Shown: in pieces, positions 1 through 9,331 of the stretch
How positions within the stretch are numbered: position 1 is the first letter of the stretch
Layout: each line of letters begins with the position of its first letter
Origin: Myxococcales bacterium
GTDB taxonomy: Bacteria; Myxococcota_A; Bradymonadia; Bradymonadales; Bradymonadaceae
Assembly (NCBI GenBank): GCA_007120035.1
Contig: SKON01000013.1
Location: forward strand, 56,008-120,007
Reading direction: 5' to 3'
Length of the DNA stretch: 64,000 bases
Position numbers and translations under genes: made by a program
Notes under the pieces: generated by a model
The model's input: the letters and a program-made list of their open reading frames with translations, nothing else
Told to the model about the DNA's origin: nothing
Databases searched by the model: none

Positions 1-2434
1 GGCGGCGCTCAAAGTACTCCCGTCGAGCCCATCGGACAAACCTCTCCTCCCCGGCCGCCTCGGCCGCCGACATCAGGGTCGACCAGGCCTCGGGGTCGAC
101 CTCGGCCAACATCGCCCCCGAGAGAGCATGCACAAAGGCTTGCTCCGTCTCCTGAGCCAACGTCGACAGGCGCACCATGTCGAGCCGCAGGTCCAGGCCC
201 TCCACGCCCAGCCCCAACGCTCGCCATCCCAACTCCAGGCCCTCCTGGACCTCCTCCAGTAGCCGATGCAGGTGAACCAGGACCACCAACACCGCAGGCT
301 CCTCCTCGCCACGGCGCAGGGCGTTCTCCATCTGCAGCCTGGCCTGCTCTCGGTTCCCCTGAAGAACCGCGACGAGCGCCCGATAGGCCGCCGCCTCCCC
401 ACGGGAGCCGTGCTCCACGTCCTCCCCCTGTGCCATCCGCTGCACCCGGGGCCAGTCGATCCACACCTGGGTCAAGAGTCCGGCGTAGCGATCTTCGAGC
501 CACCCTCGAAACTCCGCCTCGAGCCGGGAAAAGTCGGTCCCCAGAGCCACCTCAAAGACCTCTCCCGTCTCCCGGTGGTCCCCGTAGGCCTCCAAGATCT
601 CCACGATCGCGTCAAACCCCCGGGTCTCCTCCAGGAAGATCATCACCAGGAGTGACACTTGATAGGCAAGGATCACGTCCAGACCCCTGCCCGTCATGAA
701 CACCTCGTCGAGCTCCCCGATGGACCACAGCCGGTCATGGGCGATCAGCCGAGCGATGTCCACGTCGTGGAACCTCGTCCACGACGGATCCCGCCGATAG
801 GTCTCGTACTCGGCCAGCCCCTCCGTAAACCACGCCGGCACCCGATAGTCCGAGAGCGCCAGGTGGAAGGAGTGGGCCAGCTCGTGCCACACCACAAGCG
901 ACCAGTTGAAGTCCCCCTCGGCGGGGTTCCTGGTCAGGATCACCGGCCCGAAGCAGATCCCGTGAGGATCCACGTTCGGCAGCCCCACGCTCCGTACGGC
1001 GAAGCTCTCCCGCTCGGCGTAGACCTCCATCGTCAACGCCGGCAGCACGATCCCGTACCGCTCCTCGAAGTCCTCCAGGGCCTCGCCGACCAGGGGCTCT
1101 GAGAGCTCTCGGATCAGATCGAAGTGATCCACGTGGGCCCTCAGCCGAAACCCCTCGACCTCCATGGTCAGATAATCTCGCAGACCCCGATCGTAGAACT
1201 CGAGCATGTTGTAGACCCGCACGTGGTACGGATCCACTCCGAAGGCGTCCTCCAGGTACCCCAGCCCTCGAGACTCCTCTCCCACCCGGGTCAAGGCGAT
1301 GCCGATCCCCGTCAACGACGGAGCGTGCTCACCGTCCCTCTCCAGGGCCTCTTCAAAGAACCGGATCGCCGCTGAGTTTCGCCGATTGAACGCCGCCGCC
1401 TCCCCGGTCCGGCTCAAGAGGTCTGGCCGGCCCGCCCGTCGCTCGTCGAACCGCTCCCGGGTGGCTTGAAACTCCCCATCGCGCCCCAGAAGAAAGGTCG
1501 CCGCTGCCCGCAATGAGAGCCCCTCCGTGTCCAGGGGGGCCCGCTCCAGAAGGTCGTCGGCCTGTCTCATCCCCTCCTCCCATCGCCCCTGGGCGATCAG
1601 GAGCTCCGCCCGGGTAGCCTTGGCCACGGGATCGCCGGGGTAGGCACCCAGAGCCTGATCCACGAGTTCCATGGACCGGGCAAACCGGCCGCTCCGATAG
1701 AACTCGATCCGTGCCATCCCCGCCAATGCCTCCGGGTGATCCCCGTGCCGCTCCAAGACCTTCTCGAAGGCCCCTTCGGCCTCGGCGGTGTTGTAGTGGC
1801 TCCACATCAACTCCCCGAACCGCAGGTTCGCCTCCAGGTGGTCCTCATCGTCCCGCAGAACCGCTCGATAGGCCCGGTTGGCGTCCCGAGGGCGACCGGC
1901 CGCGGCCATAGACCGCCCCAACCACACCAGCTCTTCGGCGTCGGTGATCAACCCGTCGTTGAACCGCCGCGCCGGGGCCTCCAGGATCCCTCGTCCCTCG
2001 TCCTCCTCGCCATCGTCGATCAGAAACGAGCCCAGCCAGAACCGGGTCTCCACCTCCTGGGGCGCCTCAGCCAAGAGCTCCCGCAGCTCCGCCACCGCTT
2101 CGTCTCGCTCTCCCCGAAACCACCGCAACACCGCTCGATCTCGACGGGCCCTGCGGACCACCTCTGGCCGCCCGCCGGCGTCGACGGCGGCCACCAAGAA
2201 CCGGGCCGCGTCGTCATCCTCGCCACGCAGAAAGGCAAACCGCGCCCGCATTCGCACCGAGTCAGCGTCGTCCCGATCCAGAGCCTGCCGGGACGCCTCG
2301 GACCACCGCCCGGCGTCCCAGAGCTCCGAGGCGCTCTCCTGAGCGCTCAGCCCCCCTGCGCACAACGAAAACACCACCGCAGAGATCGACGCCACCAGGG
2401 CCGGGCCTGCTCTCCTGGGCGCACGTAGGGTCAC
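1..2434 (-). CDS. Exported TPR protein with HExxH metallopeptidase site (3' end outside window)
   Basis: The reading frame is open from a GTG at 2434 to the left window edge (811 codons, no stop), so the C-terminus is missing. The N-terminus is a signal peptide (basic start, then a hydrophobic stretch ending near LSAQE). Residues about 35-400 are helical TPR-like units. Residues 517-521 read HELAH, and a glutamate about 21 residues on (E538, in WFTEGLAEYE) fits a gluzincin zinc site, as in the peptidase MA-like family. The start is 2 bp after the stop of the upstream lipoprotein gene, so it is the last visible gene of a leftward operon. An exported zinc peptidase on a TPR scaffold is inferred; the substrate is unknown. 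A second HELAH protein is encoded in the same operon (3034-5343). Confidence 0.8.
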   Translation of the reverse strand, partial: MTLRAPRRAGPALVASISAVVFSLCAGGLSAQESASELWDAGRWSEASRQALDRDDADSVRMRARFAFLRGEDDDAARFLVAAVDAGGRPEVVRRARRDRAVLRWFRGERDEAVAELRELLAEAPQEVETRFWLGSFLIDDGEEDEGRGILEAPARRFNDGLITDAEELVWLGRSMAAAGRPRDANRAYRAVLRDDEDHLEANLRFGELMWSHYNTAEAEGAFEKVLERHGDHPEALAGMARIEFYRSGRFARSMELVDQALGAYPGDPVAKATRAELLIAQGRWEEGMRQADDLLERAPLDTEGLSLRAAATFLLGRDGEFQATRERFDERRAGRPDLLSRTGEAAAFNRRNSAAIRFFEEALERDGEHAPSLTGIGIALTRVGEESRGLGYLEDAFGVDPYHVRVYNMLEFYDRGLRDYLTMEVEGFRLRAHVDHFDLIRELSEPLVGEALEDFEERYGIVLPALTMEVYAERESFAVRSVGLPNVDPHGICFGPVILTRNPAEGDFNWSLVVWHELAHSFHLALSDYRVPAWFTEGLAEYETYRRDPSWTRFHDVDIARLIAHDRLWSIGELDEVFMTGRGLDVILAYQVSLLVMIFLEETRGFDAIVEILEAYGDHRETGEVFEVALGTDFSRLEAEFRGWLEDRYAGLLTQVWIDWPRVQRMAQGEDVEHGSRGEAAAYRALVAVLQGNREQARLQMENALRRGEEEPAVLVVLVHLHRLLEEVQEGLELGWRALGLGVEGLDLRLDMVRLSTLAQETEQAFVHALSGAMLAEVDPEAWSTLMSAAEAAGEERFVRWARREYFERR

Positions 2435-2436
2435 GA

Positions 2437-2964
2437 TTACATCCCGCCGATGATCCGCCAGCGATCCCCTTCCCGAGCCAGTTCCATTCGGTTGACGTCC
2501 CGACCGGCGTCCAGCTCTTCTACGTCGCCGACCCGGAATCGAAAGGAGTACTCAAACTCGAAGTCGATATGAGCCTGGTTGCCGTCGACCTGCAGGTCCT
2601 TGACCAACACCCGATACCGGATCTCCTCGGCGTGTTGAGCCATCAGCTCGAAGACGCTCTCCAGGTCCGACCGGGTCCAGTCGTCCGCCGTGGTCTGGGT
2701 CGTCCCGGCGTTGTCGTAGTATTCGTCGGACACCAGCCGCGTCAGGGTCCCAAAGTCCTTGCTCACCAGCGCCTGACGGTACTGGTAGAGGACGTTGAGC
2801 ACCTCTCGGGCCTCCGTGGTGTCCACGATCTCGGCCTCGGCGTCGATCCGGAAGTCCCGGTCGTCGGGGTAGAGATCGTCGGATCTCAGGTGACCTGACC
2901 CACAGGCCGTCAACATCAACCCCACCATCACCAACAACCCCAACGCGCTCATCCTGATCGGCAT
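2437..2964 (-). CDS. NTF2-like (SnoaL/DUF4440-type) lipoprotein
   Basis: This is a 175-residue protein. I chose the ATG at 2964 because it is preceded by a clear AAGGAG Shine-Dalgarno and gives a typical lipoprotein signal ending in the lipobox LTAC; an upstream in-frame start would put about 11 basic residues before it. After a short linker, residues about 50-175 form a predicted cone-shaped NTF2-like fold: the helix VLNVLYQYRQALVSKDF, then DEYYDN, then a run of beta strands ending in RWRIIGGM. Such domains may bind small ligands or act as assembly modules. No catalytic residues can be assigned. It sits between two HExxH proteins in the operon, which suggests an envelope accessory role (inference). 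Confidence 0.7.
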   Translation of the reverse strand: MPIRMSALGLLVMVGLMLTACGSGHLRSDDLYPDDRDFRIDAEAEIVDTTEAREVLNVLYQYRQALVSKDFGTLTRLVSDEYYDNAGTTQTTADDWTRSDLESVFELMAQHAEEIRYRVLVKDLQVDGNQAHIDFEFEYSFRFRVGDVEELDAGRDVNRMELAREGDRWRIIGGM

Positions 2965-3033
2965 GCTTTGCTCCTTCACGTGTCGTCGCCGTCCCAAGCC
3001 TACGGGAGTGACAAACCGGGCCTCGTCGAGTTC

Positions 3034-5343
3034 CTATTCCTCGCCATCTTCCAGGGACTCGGACCAGTCCAGACGCTTCAACCACAACCGGGCGGCCTCA
3101 CGGTATCTCGTGATCTCCGAGAGGGCCAGATCTTCAAAGATCTCTCGGGCCAGCGTCGGCTCGCCCGCCTCGTAGTAGCTGTGACCTAGCATTAGCCACG
3201 CCTCGGCGTCCAGAACTTCGACCCCCATGGCGCCGGCGGCGTCCTCCAGATGCTCCCGGGCCTCCTCGTAGTGCCTCCCGGCCCACAGCCGGCGCCCCAG
3301 AAGATAGGCCGCTTCCGAACGATGGGGCTCCTCCCGTCGCCATCGGGTCAACAGATACATCGCCCGAACCCCGTCCACCCCGTCCACCAGGAGCTCCCGG
3401 GCGGCCCCTCCCCCGTCATCGCCGACCAATCGGCTCTTCATCACCAGATTGCGCTCCTGAGCGACGGGCACCCCCAGCCCCAACGCCTCCTGGTAGACCC
3501 GGCGCGCCTCGACCTCCGATCCCGCCTGCCAGTGGAGATCCCCGGCGAGCTCCAGGAATTGGGCTCGCTGGACCAGAGAGATCCCCTCAGGGGGCTCCAG
3601 AGCGATCGAGAGGGCTTCCTCTCCCCGCTCCATGCGCCGCAGCAGCCGTCCGTACTCCAACCTCACCGCGACGTCCTGAGGGTCGTCAGCGAGCACGTGC
3701 TCATAAGCCGACGCCGCCCGGCTCAAGAGCCCGGCCCGGGAAGCTCGCCGCGCCGTCAGGCGCCGCTCCGCCAGGGCCCTGGCGCAGACCTTCCCGAAGA
3801 TGCTCGGCCGATCAAACCGGAACCGGGCTACCTCCTCCTGGCGCTCCGTCAGCTCGATCCGGTCCAAAAACTCCTCCCACTCCGCGATCAGCTCCTCCAC
3901 GGGTCGCCCGTAGGCCCCATGAAAGTCGCCGTCTCCGTAGGCCACCTGAAAGGTGTCCATCCCCCAATGATCCACGAGATACCGCACGAAGGAGCCCATC
4001 GCCGTGTACGCCGGCCCCGACGCCTCCGTCCAGAACCCTCCCACCCCGAGGATCGTTCGCAGGTCGGGACCGATCCCCAGCCGCCGCATCGCCGCCGACG
4101 CCTCATGGGGGGTGAAGTCCTCCGCCGACCACTCCGCCGCCGAGGCGATCCCCTCCACGAGCCCCATATTTACCCCCACCAACCCCTGCATACTCAACTT
4201 AAGCGGCCCTCGCCCAAAGGGCGCCGTGAACAGGTGAGCCAGCTCGTGGGCCAGCATCCGATCTCCCGTTCCGCTCCACAGAATATGCATCTCTCCCAGC
4301 CAGATCTTAGCCACCATCGTGTCCCGGCCCCCCATCAGCCGCCCTTTGGCGTCCCGGTTGGGGTACACGAAGCTCTTCAGCTTCTCCCCTCTCTCCGCCA
4401 CCGGATCGGTGCCGAAGAACTCTCGCATCTGGTGGTATCGAAACTCGTGATCCTCGATCAGGCCCTCCAGATTCCCCCCGTACCCCATGGCCTCCGGGTA
4501 GTAGATCACGAAGTGCTCCGTCTCCACCTCCCCGCCCAGCTGGGCCTGCACGTAGCCCCGATCGATGTACAGCCCCGCCTCTTGTCGGTGAGCGAAGCTG
4601 ACCACCAGCAGGATCGCCGCTCCCACCGTCAGCGCCACCTGCCACCCGAAGTGCTGCCCCCGACGGATCCGGAAGGTCGCCTCCAACCCGGCCACGATCA
4701 CCACCACCGCCAGGGCGTGAATCCCCCGGAGCACCACCAGGCTCATAGGCACTCCCAGTGCCTCGTCGTAGATCGACCCCCCGAAATACCCCATCCACAT
4801 GTGGTGGCCCACGATCGACGGCCCCAGCGCAAGATGCCCGAGGAGCACCGCCGTATCCAAGAGGGGGATCGCCAGGGCCAACACCCAGATCCGCCGAGGC
4901 TTCCCGGCCAGCGCCGTCGCCGCCACCCACCCACAGGCCTGACCCACCAACACGGCGAAGAGCGGGATCAGCCCCCAGAACAGAAACCCCGCCACCCAAT
5001 CGCAGTTGGGCACCCGAAACCCGTTCAGGCTCAACACCAACAGGGGCCCCACCAGTAGGGAGAGGTGGATCAGCGCCAGGCGCCCGAAGTCCCCCGAAGG
5101 ACCCCGGTTCCGCTCCTCGGAGAGGGGCGCCTCCACGGCCCCGGAGGTCACGGCGAAGACGGTCAAGACCAGCGCCAGAACGCCCCCGACCACCCCGAAG
5201 ATCGCCGCCGATTCGTACCCCAAAAGGTTCAAGAGCGGCACGAAGGAGAGCGCCACAGCTACGGCGATCACCAGCCCGTGGGCCGCGATCACCGCCCGCG
5301 GGTACTTCTCATTGGGCAGTCGGCTGATGAGTCGGGTCCACAT
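3034..5343 (-). CDS. Polytopic membrane protein with HExxH peptidase domain and C-terminal TPRs
   Basis: This is a 769-residue protein. The ATG at 5343 is preceded by GAGGATGAAGC. The N-terminal ~240 residues hold about seven or eight hydrophobic segments. A soluble part follows with H366-E-L-A-H370 and a later glutamate (E397, in GLVEGIASAAEW), which fits a gluzincin zinc site. The last ~230 residues are TPR-like helices (for example LEYGRLLRRMERGEEALSIA). The start lies inside the 3' end of the DUF192 gene (35-bp overlap), so the two are probably translationally coupled. The design is a membrane-anchored zinc peptidase carrying TPR protein-binding repeats. It is not a site-2 protease by motif, as no LDG-type third ligand was seen. 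The substrate is unknown. Confidence 0.75.
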   Translation of the reverse strand: MWTRLISRLPNEKYPRAVIAAHGLVIAVAVALSFVPLLNLLGYESAAIFGVVGGVLALVLTVFAVTSGAVEAPLSEERNRGPSGDFGRLALIHLSLLVGPLLVLSLNGFRVPNCDWVAGFLFWGLIPLFAVLVGQACGWVAATALAGKPRRIWVLALAIPLLDTAVLLGHLALGPSIVGHHMWMGYFGGSIYDEALGVPMSLVVLRGIHALAVVVIVAGLEATFRIRRGQHFGWQVALTVGAAILLVVSFAHRQEAGLYIDRGYVQAQLGGEVETEHFVIYYPEAMGYGGNLEGLIEDHEFRYHQMREFFGTDPVAERGEKLKSFVYPNRDAKGRLMGGRDTMVAKIWLGEMHILWSGTGDRMLAHELAHLFTAPFGRGPLKLSMQGLVGVNMGLVEGIASAAEWSAEDFTPHEASAAMRRLGIGPDLRTILGVGGFWTEASGPAYTAMGSFVRYLVDHWGMDTFQVAYGDGDFHGAYGRPVEELIAEWEEFLDRIELTERQEEVARFRFDRPSIFGKVCARALAERRLTARRASRAGLLSRAASAYEHVLADDPQDVAVRLEYGRLLRRMERGEEALSIALEPPEGISLVQRAQFLELAGDLHWQAGSEVEARRVYQEALGLGVPVAQERNLVMKSRLVGDDGGGAARELLVDGVDGVRAMYLLTRWRREEPHRSEAAYLLGRRLWAGRHYEEAREHLEDAAGAMGVEVLDAEAWLMLGHSYYEAGEPTLAREIFEDLALSEITRYREAARLWLKRLDWSESLEDGEE

Positions 5344-5962
5344 CAAAGAGCTTCATCCTCGATCCGGCTTGAATCCCGACCTCCCCGGCCAGGCCTCCAT
5401 TGATCTCCAGGACGTACCGCGACAACCCATCGACGCTTCGTGGGGTCTCCGTCAGCGGCTCGGCCCTCTCCACGATCCCCACCACGACGCCTTCGCCGTC
5501 GATAAAGATCATGTCCAGCTCGATCAGGGTGTTTCGCATCCAGAAGCTCAGCTCCCGATCGCTGGGGTAGATAAAGAGCATACCCCAGTCATCGCGCATT
5601 TCCTCCCGATACATCAACCCCCGCCTCTGCTCCTGGCGGCTGACGGCCAGCTCCAGATAGAAGCTCGCCAGCTCCTCCCCGTCAGGGGAGTTGAAGGTGG
5701 CTCGAGGCGTCGACTCCGTCACTTCTCCTGTGATCGCTGGCGGCACGGCGCACTCTCCCTCGATACAGCGAAGATACCGATCACAGTGGTGATCCCTGTG
5801 ACACTCCGGAGCGCTCTCGGACTCGCCGCCGGACCCACCGGCCCCGGCGGTCCGCTCCGGCGTGGTGACCGGCCCGCCCCGATCACAACCGATGATCACA
5901 GAACAAGCCATAATCAGGAGGAGCGTCCCTGTCGCGCCGACCATCCCTGGATTCACGCACAC
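5309..5962 (-). CDS. DUF192 lipoprotein with Cys-rich linker
   Basis: This is a 217-residue protein from a GTG at 5962, 4 bp after the stop of the HEAT-repeat gene. An ATG at 5944 is an alternative and still keeps the signal. The signal peptide ends in a lipobox (VIIGC). A short Cys-rich segment follows (CHRDHHCDRYLRCIEGEC), then the DUF192 domain with its hallmarks RRGLMYRE, WGMLFIYP, SFWMRNT and LDMIFID. DUF192 proteins are small beta-rich envelope proteins of uncertain role; some sit beside peptidase or chaperone genes. The Cys-rich linker is not part of the core family and resembles tails on other exported proteins in this window. Confidence 0.85.
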   Translation of the reverse strand: MCVNPGMVGATGTLLLIMACSVIIGCDRGGPVTTPERTAGAGGSGGESESAPECHRDHHCDRYLRCIEGECAVPPAITGEVTESTPRATFNSPDGEELASFYLELAVSRQEQRRGLMYREEMRDDWGMLFIYPSDRELSFWMRNTLIELDMIFIDGEGVVVGIVERAEPLTETPRSVDGLSRYVLEINGGLAGEVGIQAGSRMKLFDVDPTHQPTAQ

Positions 5963-5966
5963 CTCA

Positions 5967-8243
5967 TCAGATCTGCTGAAGTTTGGTCCGCAAGAACTCT
6001 TGGACCTCCGGATCTCGCTCCCGCTCCAGTCGCTGCTCCAGCTCCCCCCGGGCCGCCGCGCCCTGCAGCCGGGTCAAAGACTCGATCGCCTCCCGCCGCA
6101 CCTCGGGCTCGGGATCTCCCAGCGCCGACGTCAGAAGTGGCCGAGCGCTGCTATGCCCGGTGTCCGCCAAGGCCCGAATCGCCGCGATCCGCAGCTCCGT
6201 GTCTTCCGCGCCCACCTGCAGGGCGATGTTGGTCACCGCCAACTGGCTCTCGAACCGACCCAACTGGGCCAGCGCGATCAACCGCACGTGCTGCTGGGAG
6301 TCGTTGACGGCGCCGCTCAAGGTGGCCAGATGCTGGCGCACGGCGGCCTCGTTGTCGCGATCCAGGAAAGTCGTGGCCGCTCGGATCGCGCTCCCCCGAA
6401 TCAGGTGGTTGTCGTGGCCCACCATTCCTCGGATCCGCTCCGCCGCCCGGGCGTCCTCCCGCTGCTCCATGGCGTCAATGGAGGCAGCCACCACCCCGGG
6501 ATCGCCGTCGTCGAGGTATCCCTCCAATGTGTCGGCGTGGGCGTCAGAAAAACTCCCCAGCGCCAACGCCACCTTTCGTCGCACCTCGGCGCTGGAGTCC
6601 CCGGTCATCCCGCTGAGCACCTCCAGAGCCGGGTCGGTCCCCAGCTCTCCCAACGCCAGCGCCGACGCCCCCCGGATCGCCGCCGACCGATGGCTCGCCC
6701 CGGTTTGAATCGTCGACAGCACGTCGTTACCGCCCTGGGCGGAACCCCGCTCTCCCACGGCCTGGTAGGCGAGTTCTTGGACCGCCACCGAGCTGGCCCG
6801 GGTCTGCTCCAGGATGGTCTCCCAGGGCTGGGCCACCATCAACTGATAGGCGGCGTCTCGCAGCAGCTGAGTCTCGGGCTGACTCTCCGACGCCGAGAGC
6901 AACGCCGGCGCCGCCTCGATGTCGCCGCGCTCTCGCAGCGCCGCCGCCGCGGCCAGCCGTTGGCCCCGGGAGTCGGAGGTCAAGAAGACCTCCACGGCCT
7001 CTCGGGCTGCGGGGATCGGCAAGGTCGCCATCGCCGCGATGGCCTGGTTGGCGTGACCCTCGGACCGATTCGACGCGATATACTGATAGCCCGCCAGCCG
7101 AACCGCTGCAGGCTTCCCGTCCCCGGCCAAATCCTGGGCCATCTGCAAGCGCACCGCCCCATCGACGTCGCCGTCGCCCAGGGCCGCCACCCGCGGCTCA
7201 TGGCTCCCCAGAGCCTCCAGGGACTCCGCGGCTGCCGTCGCCACGGCGTCTCGCTCGTCGCGCAACGCCTCGCTGAGCTTCTCCACGGCCCGGGCGTCTT
7301 CCCCGAACTGCTGGAGCGCCGTCACCGCCGCCTGGGCCTCTTCATCGCTCCCGTGATCTACGAGATGCATCGGCTGCAGCACCCGGTATTGAGCGTCCCG
7401 GGAGCTCCCCAAAAACTCCGCCATGCTCTTGGCCAGGGTCTGGTTCGACTCCTCTGCCAGCGCCGCCGCCACCCCCTGGAGCACGTCGCCGTTGTTCTCC
7501 TGGCCCTCCAGCGCTCCCAGCGCTTCCTGACGCACCCGCGCCGAGGAGTGGGTCAGAAGTGGCGTCACCTTCGCGACCTGAAGCTCCCCGAGTTCCGGCA
7601 GCACCCGGAGCACGGACCGAACCGTGTGCTCCACCCCGGACTCCAGATAGGAGTACACCCCGTCTACCAGGGTAGCTCGATCGCTTCGCCACTGGGCCTG
7701 TACCTCCGAGACCGGCACCAGCGTATCGTCGGGCATCCGCACCTGGGCTGTCGTCAACGGTCCCGGCGGCACCACCTTCCACAGGGGCACCGTCAGGCTG
7801 TACGCCGCGAACGGGACGTCGGCCCGGGTCAACCCGCCCTCCACAACCCCCGGGAAATGAACCTCCGGGATCCCCATCTCCGTCAGGGTGTACACCGACT
7901 CAGCGATAATGATCGGCGCATAGCTGCGAGCGTTGGCCGCGATATGCACCTCGACGGTGGCCCGGTTCGGCAGCTGCCCTCGGACGTTGGCGTAGGAGTT
8001 GCCGTAGGTGGACCGCTTGGCCTGGCGCAGCCGCTCGAAGGTCTGCTCCACCATCTGGGTGTTCACCTCGCCACGGATCGTCCCCTCCGCCACGGGCACC
8101 AGCACGAACTCCCGATCTCCGGCCACCCGCACCTCTTCGTAGGAGTAGCGAACCGCTCCCCCCTGGGCCCAGGCCACCTCCGCCGTGAAGAACGCCACCA
8201 GCACGGTGGCGGCCACCAGGCCCATCCTACTCTTCATCTTCAT
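5967..8243 (-). CDS. Secreted HEAT-repeat protein
   Basis: This is a 758-residue protein. The ATG at 8243 is preceded by GGAGCAGAAGC. A signal peptide (MKMKSRMG...AEVAWAQ) is followed by about 220 residues of beta-rich, unassigned sequence. From about residue 230 to the end are many HEAT/PBS-lyase-type helical repeats with the recurring pattern VR..A..ALG (for example ARVRQEALGALEG and PEVRREAIESLTRL). HEAT solenoids are protein-binding scaffolds, so a periplasmic scaffold role is likely, but the partner is unknown. It is the first gene of the leftward operon that also encodes two HExxH proteins. Confidence 0.8.
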   Translation of the reverse strand: MKMKSRMGLVAATVLVAFFTAEVAWAQGGAVRYSYEEVRVAGDREFVLVPVAEGTIRGEVNTQMVEQTFERLRQAKRSTYGNSYANVRGQLPNRATVEVHIAANARSYAPIIIAESVYTLTEMGIPEVHFPGVVEGGLTRADVPFAAYSLTVPLWKVVPPGPLTTAQVRMPDDTLVPVSEVQAQWRSDRATLVDGVYSYLESGVEHTVRSVLRVLPELGELQVAKVTPLLTHSSARVRQEALGALEGQENNGDVLQGVAAALAEESNQTLAKSMAEFLGSSRDAQYRVLQPMHLVDHGSDEEAQAAVTALQQFGEDARAVEKLSEALRDERDAVATAAAESLEALGSHEPRVAALGDGDVDGAVRLQMAQDLAGDGKPAAVRLAGYQYIASNRSEGHANQAIAAMATLPIPAAREAVEVFLTSDSRGQRLAAAAALRERGDIEAAPALLSASESQPETQLLRDAAYQLMVAQPWETILEQTRASSVAVQELAYQAVGERGSAQGGNDVLSTIQTGASHRSAAIRGASALALGELGTDPALEVLSGMTGDSSAEVRRKVALALGSFSDAHADTLEGYLDDGDPGVVAASIDAMEQREDARAAERIRGMVGHDNHLIRGSAIRAATTFLDRDNEAAVRQHLATLSGAVNDSQQHVRLIALAQLGRFESQLAVTNIALQVGAEDTELRIAAIRALADTGHSSARPLLTSALGDPEPEVRREAIESLTRLQGAAARGELEQRLERERDPEVQEFLRTKLQQI

Positions 8244-8346
8244 GCTTCTGCTCCTCGAGCGGTCACCATAGACCCTGATCCTTGTCCAGAACGGGCGCTC
8301 TAATCAAGATCATTCCCCCGAGCCACGTCCTCTGCGCAAATGAAAA

Positions 8347-8366
8347 AGCCCGCTCGGTGGCGGGCT
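8347..8366 (-). terminator. Rho-independent terminator of the zinc-ribbon gene
   Basis: On the minus strand a perfect 7-bp stem (AGCCCGC/GCGGGCT) with a 6-nt loop is followed at once by TTTTT. It lies about 20 bp past the stop of the 71-residue gene and before the HEAT-repeat gene, so it separates the two transcription units. Confidence 0.85.
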
Positions 8367-8388
8367 CTTCACTCTGGCGACGACGGCC

Positions 8389-8604
8389 TCAGGCCGCTGC
8401 GTCCAGCAGGCTCCCCAGGTGTACACCGTGCTTGCTCACCACGGCCAGGCAGGACTCGTTCTCACAAACCCACACCATTCCTCCCGGCCCGTCGGTGTAT
8501 CGCATCACCCGGGTCATCTGCATCTCGGTCTCACAGACCGGGCAGTTCCGGGTCTGGGGACGGCCTTTCTTCTTACTCGCGATTTTCGCCTTTTTCTTCG
8601 CCAT
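8389..8604 (-). CDS. Small zinc-ribbon-like protein
   Basis: This is a 71-residue protein. The N-terminus is lysine-rich (MAKKKAKIASKKKGR). Two cysteine pairs follow: NCPVCETEM, and a C-x4-C pair (VCENESC), spaced like a small zinc ribbon. The ATG at 8604 has GAGGAAGAG upstream, and a good terminator follows the stop. The basic tail suggests nucleic-acid or ribosome association, but this is only inference. No named family was recognised. Confidence 0.7.
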   Translation of the reverse strand: MAKKKAKIASKKKGRPQTRNCPVCETEMQMTRVMRYTDGPGGMVWVCENESCLAVVSKHGVHLGSLLDAAA

Positions 8605-8724
8605 GATCTCTTCCTCTATGAACGGAACACGACAGAATCGCCGTGAAACGGGTCACAACAACCGCGGATTGATAGCCGAAGGGCCCCCCAATGTCAATCC
8701 CTTCGGCCCGCGGCGTTGCTCCCC

Positions 8725-8910
8725 TCAGAAGTACTCCAACTCCAGGAGCTCTCCGTCCGCATCATAGATGTACCGACGGCCCGACTCGTACTCCTGATCA
8801 CCGTGGAGCACGACATCGCTCTCTTCCGTCAAGAGACCCGCCGGATCGAAGACCCGAGAGAACCTGCCCGTGCGCATCAACTCACCACCGGGCAGGAGCA
8901 AAGCTCCGCC
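8725..8910 (-). pseudogene. C-terminal remnant of an RHS-like lipoprotein gene
   Basis: Read on the minus strand, this stretch encodes about 62 residues ending in a normal stop at 8725. It aligns without gaps to the last ~63 residues of the intact lipoprotein at 14344-16074, with roughly half of the positions identical. Shared blocks include GLL, GRR, DGEL and the final F, plus matched spacing (WFSRLFGPSGLL against RFSRVFDPAGLL). No N-terminal part was found. The homology stops at 8910, where the inverted-repeat element at 8912-9215 begins. This looks like a paralogue truncated at the element. Confidence 0.7.
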
Positions 8911-8911
8911 C

Positions 8912-9215
8912 CGCCGCTCAACGAAGCCCCCCCGCGAGCCCCTGCCTGACCAGAAAGCCCGTGGAGCAGACCCCCTCCCAGGGGTACGCGCGTCAGCGCG
9001 CGTAGTCGCCTTCGTTGAGCGCCCGATCGGATCCGCCCGCGACGATCGGGGGCGGCGCGGAACCTCCCCACGGGGCGTGTTCCCCTTGCCTTCGTTGACC
9101 GCACGGGCGGCCCCAGCGACCCCACGCGCGCTTGCGCGCGCACCCCTGGAAGGGGGTCGGCTCCACGGGCCTTCTGCTCACGCACTGGCTCCCGGCGGAG
9201 CCTTCGTTGACCGCC
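8912..9215. repeat. Imperfect long inverted-repeat element (~304 bp)
   Basis: The left arm (8912-9025) and the reverse complement of the right arm (9104-9215) align over about 112 bp, with long shared blocks such as GCCCGTGGAGC and CCAGGGGT, separated by a ~78-bp spacer. The motif CTTCGTTGA recurs three times in direct orientation (near 9010, 9090 and 9202) and once inverted (near 8918). Both strands have open frames through it that share peptide blocks, as expected of an inverted repeat, so I regard them as non-coding. No transposase is present. It may be a MITE-like or REP-like unit. With the remnant at 8725-8910 it fills most of the gene-free stretch from 8605 to 9331. Confidence 0.65.
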
Positions 9216-9331
9216 CTCGATCCGGCACATTATCCCGACGTTTCAGAACCGCACCCATCCATATCCGACTCAGTTGCACCCAGGCCCCACAAATGGCATC
9301 CTCACCCTGACGGTTTTGTACGGAGGTCACC

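Noticed and set aside
8870..9310. Open frames on both strands through the inverted repeat near 9 kb
   Set aside because: They share peptide blocks only because the DNA is an inverted repeat; no ribosome-binding site or family match was seen.
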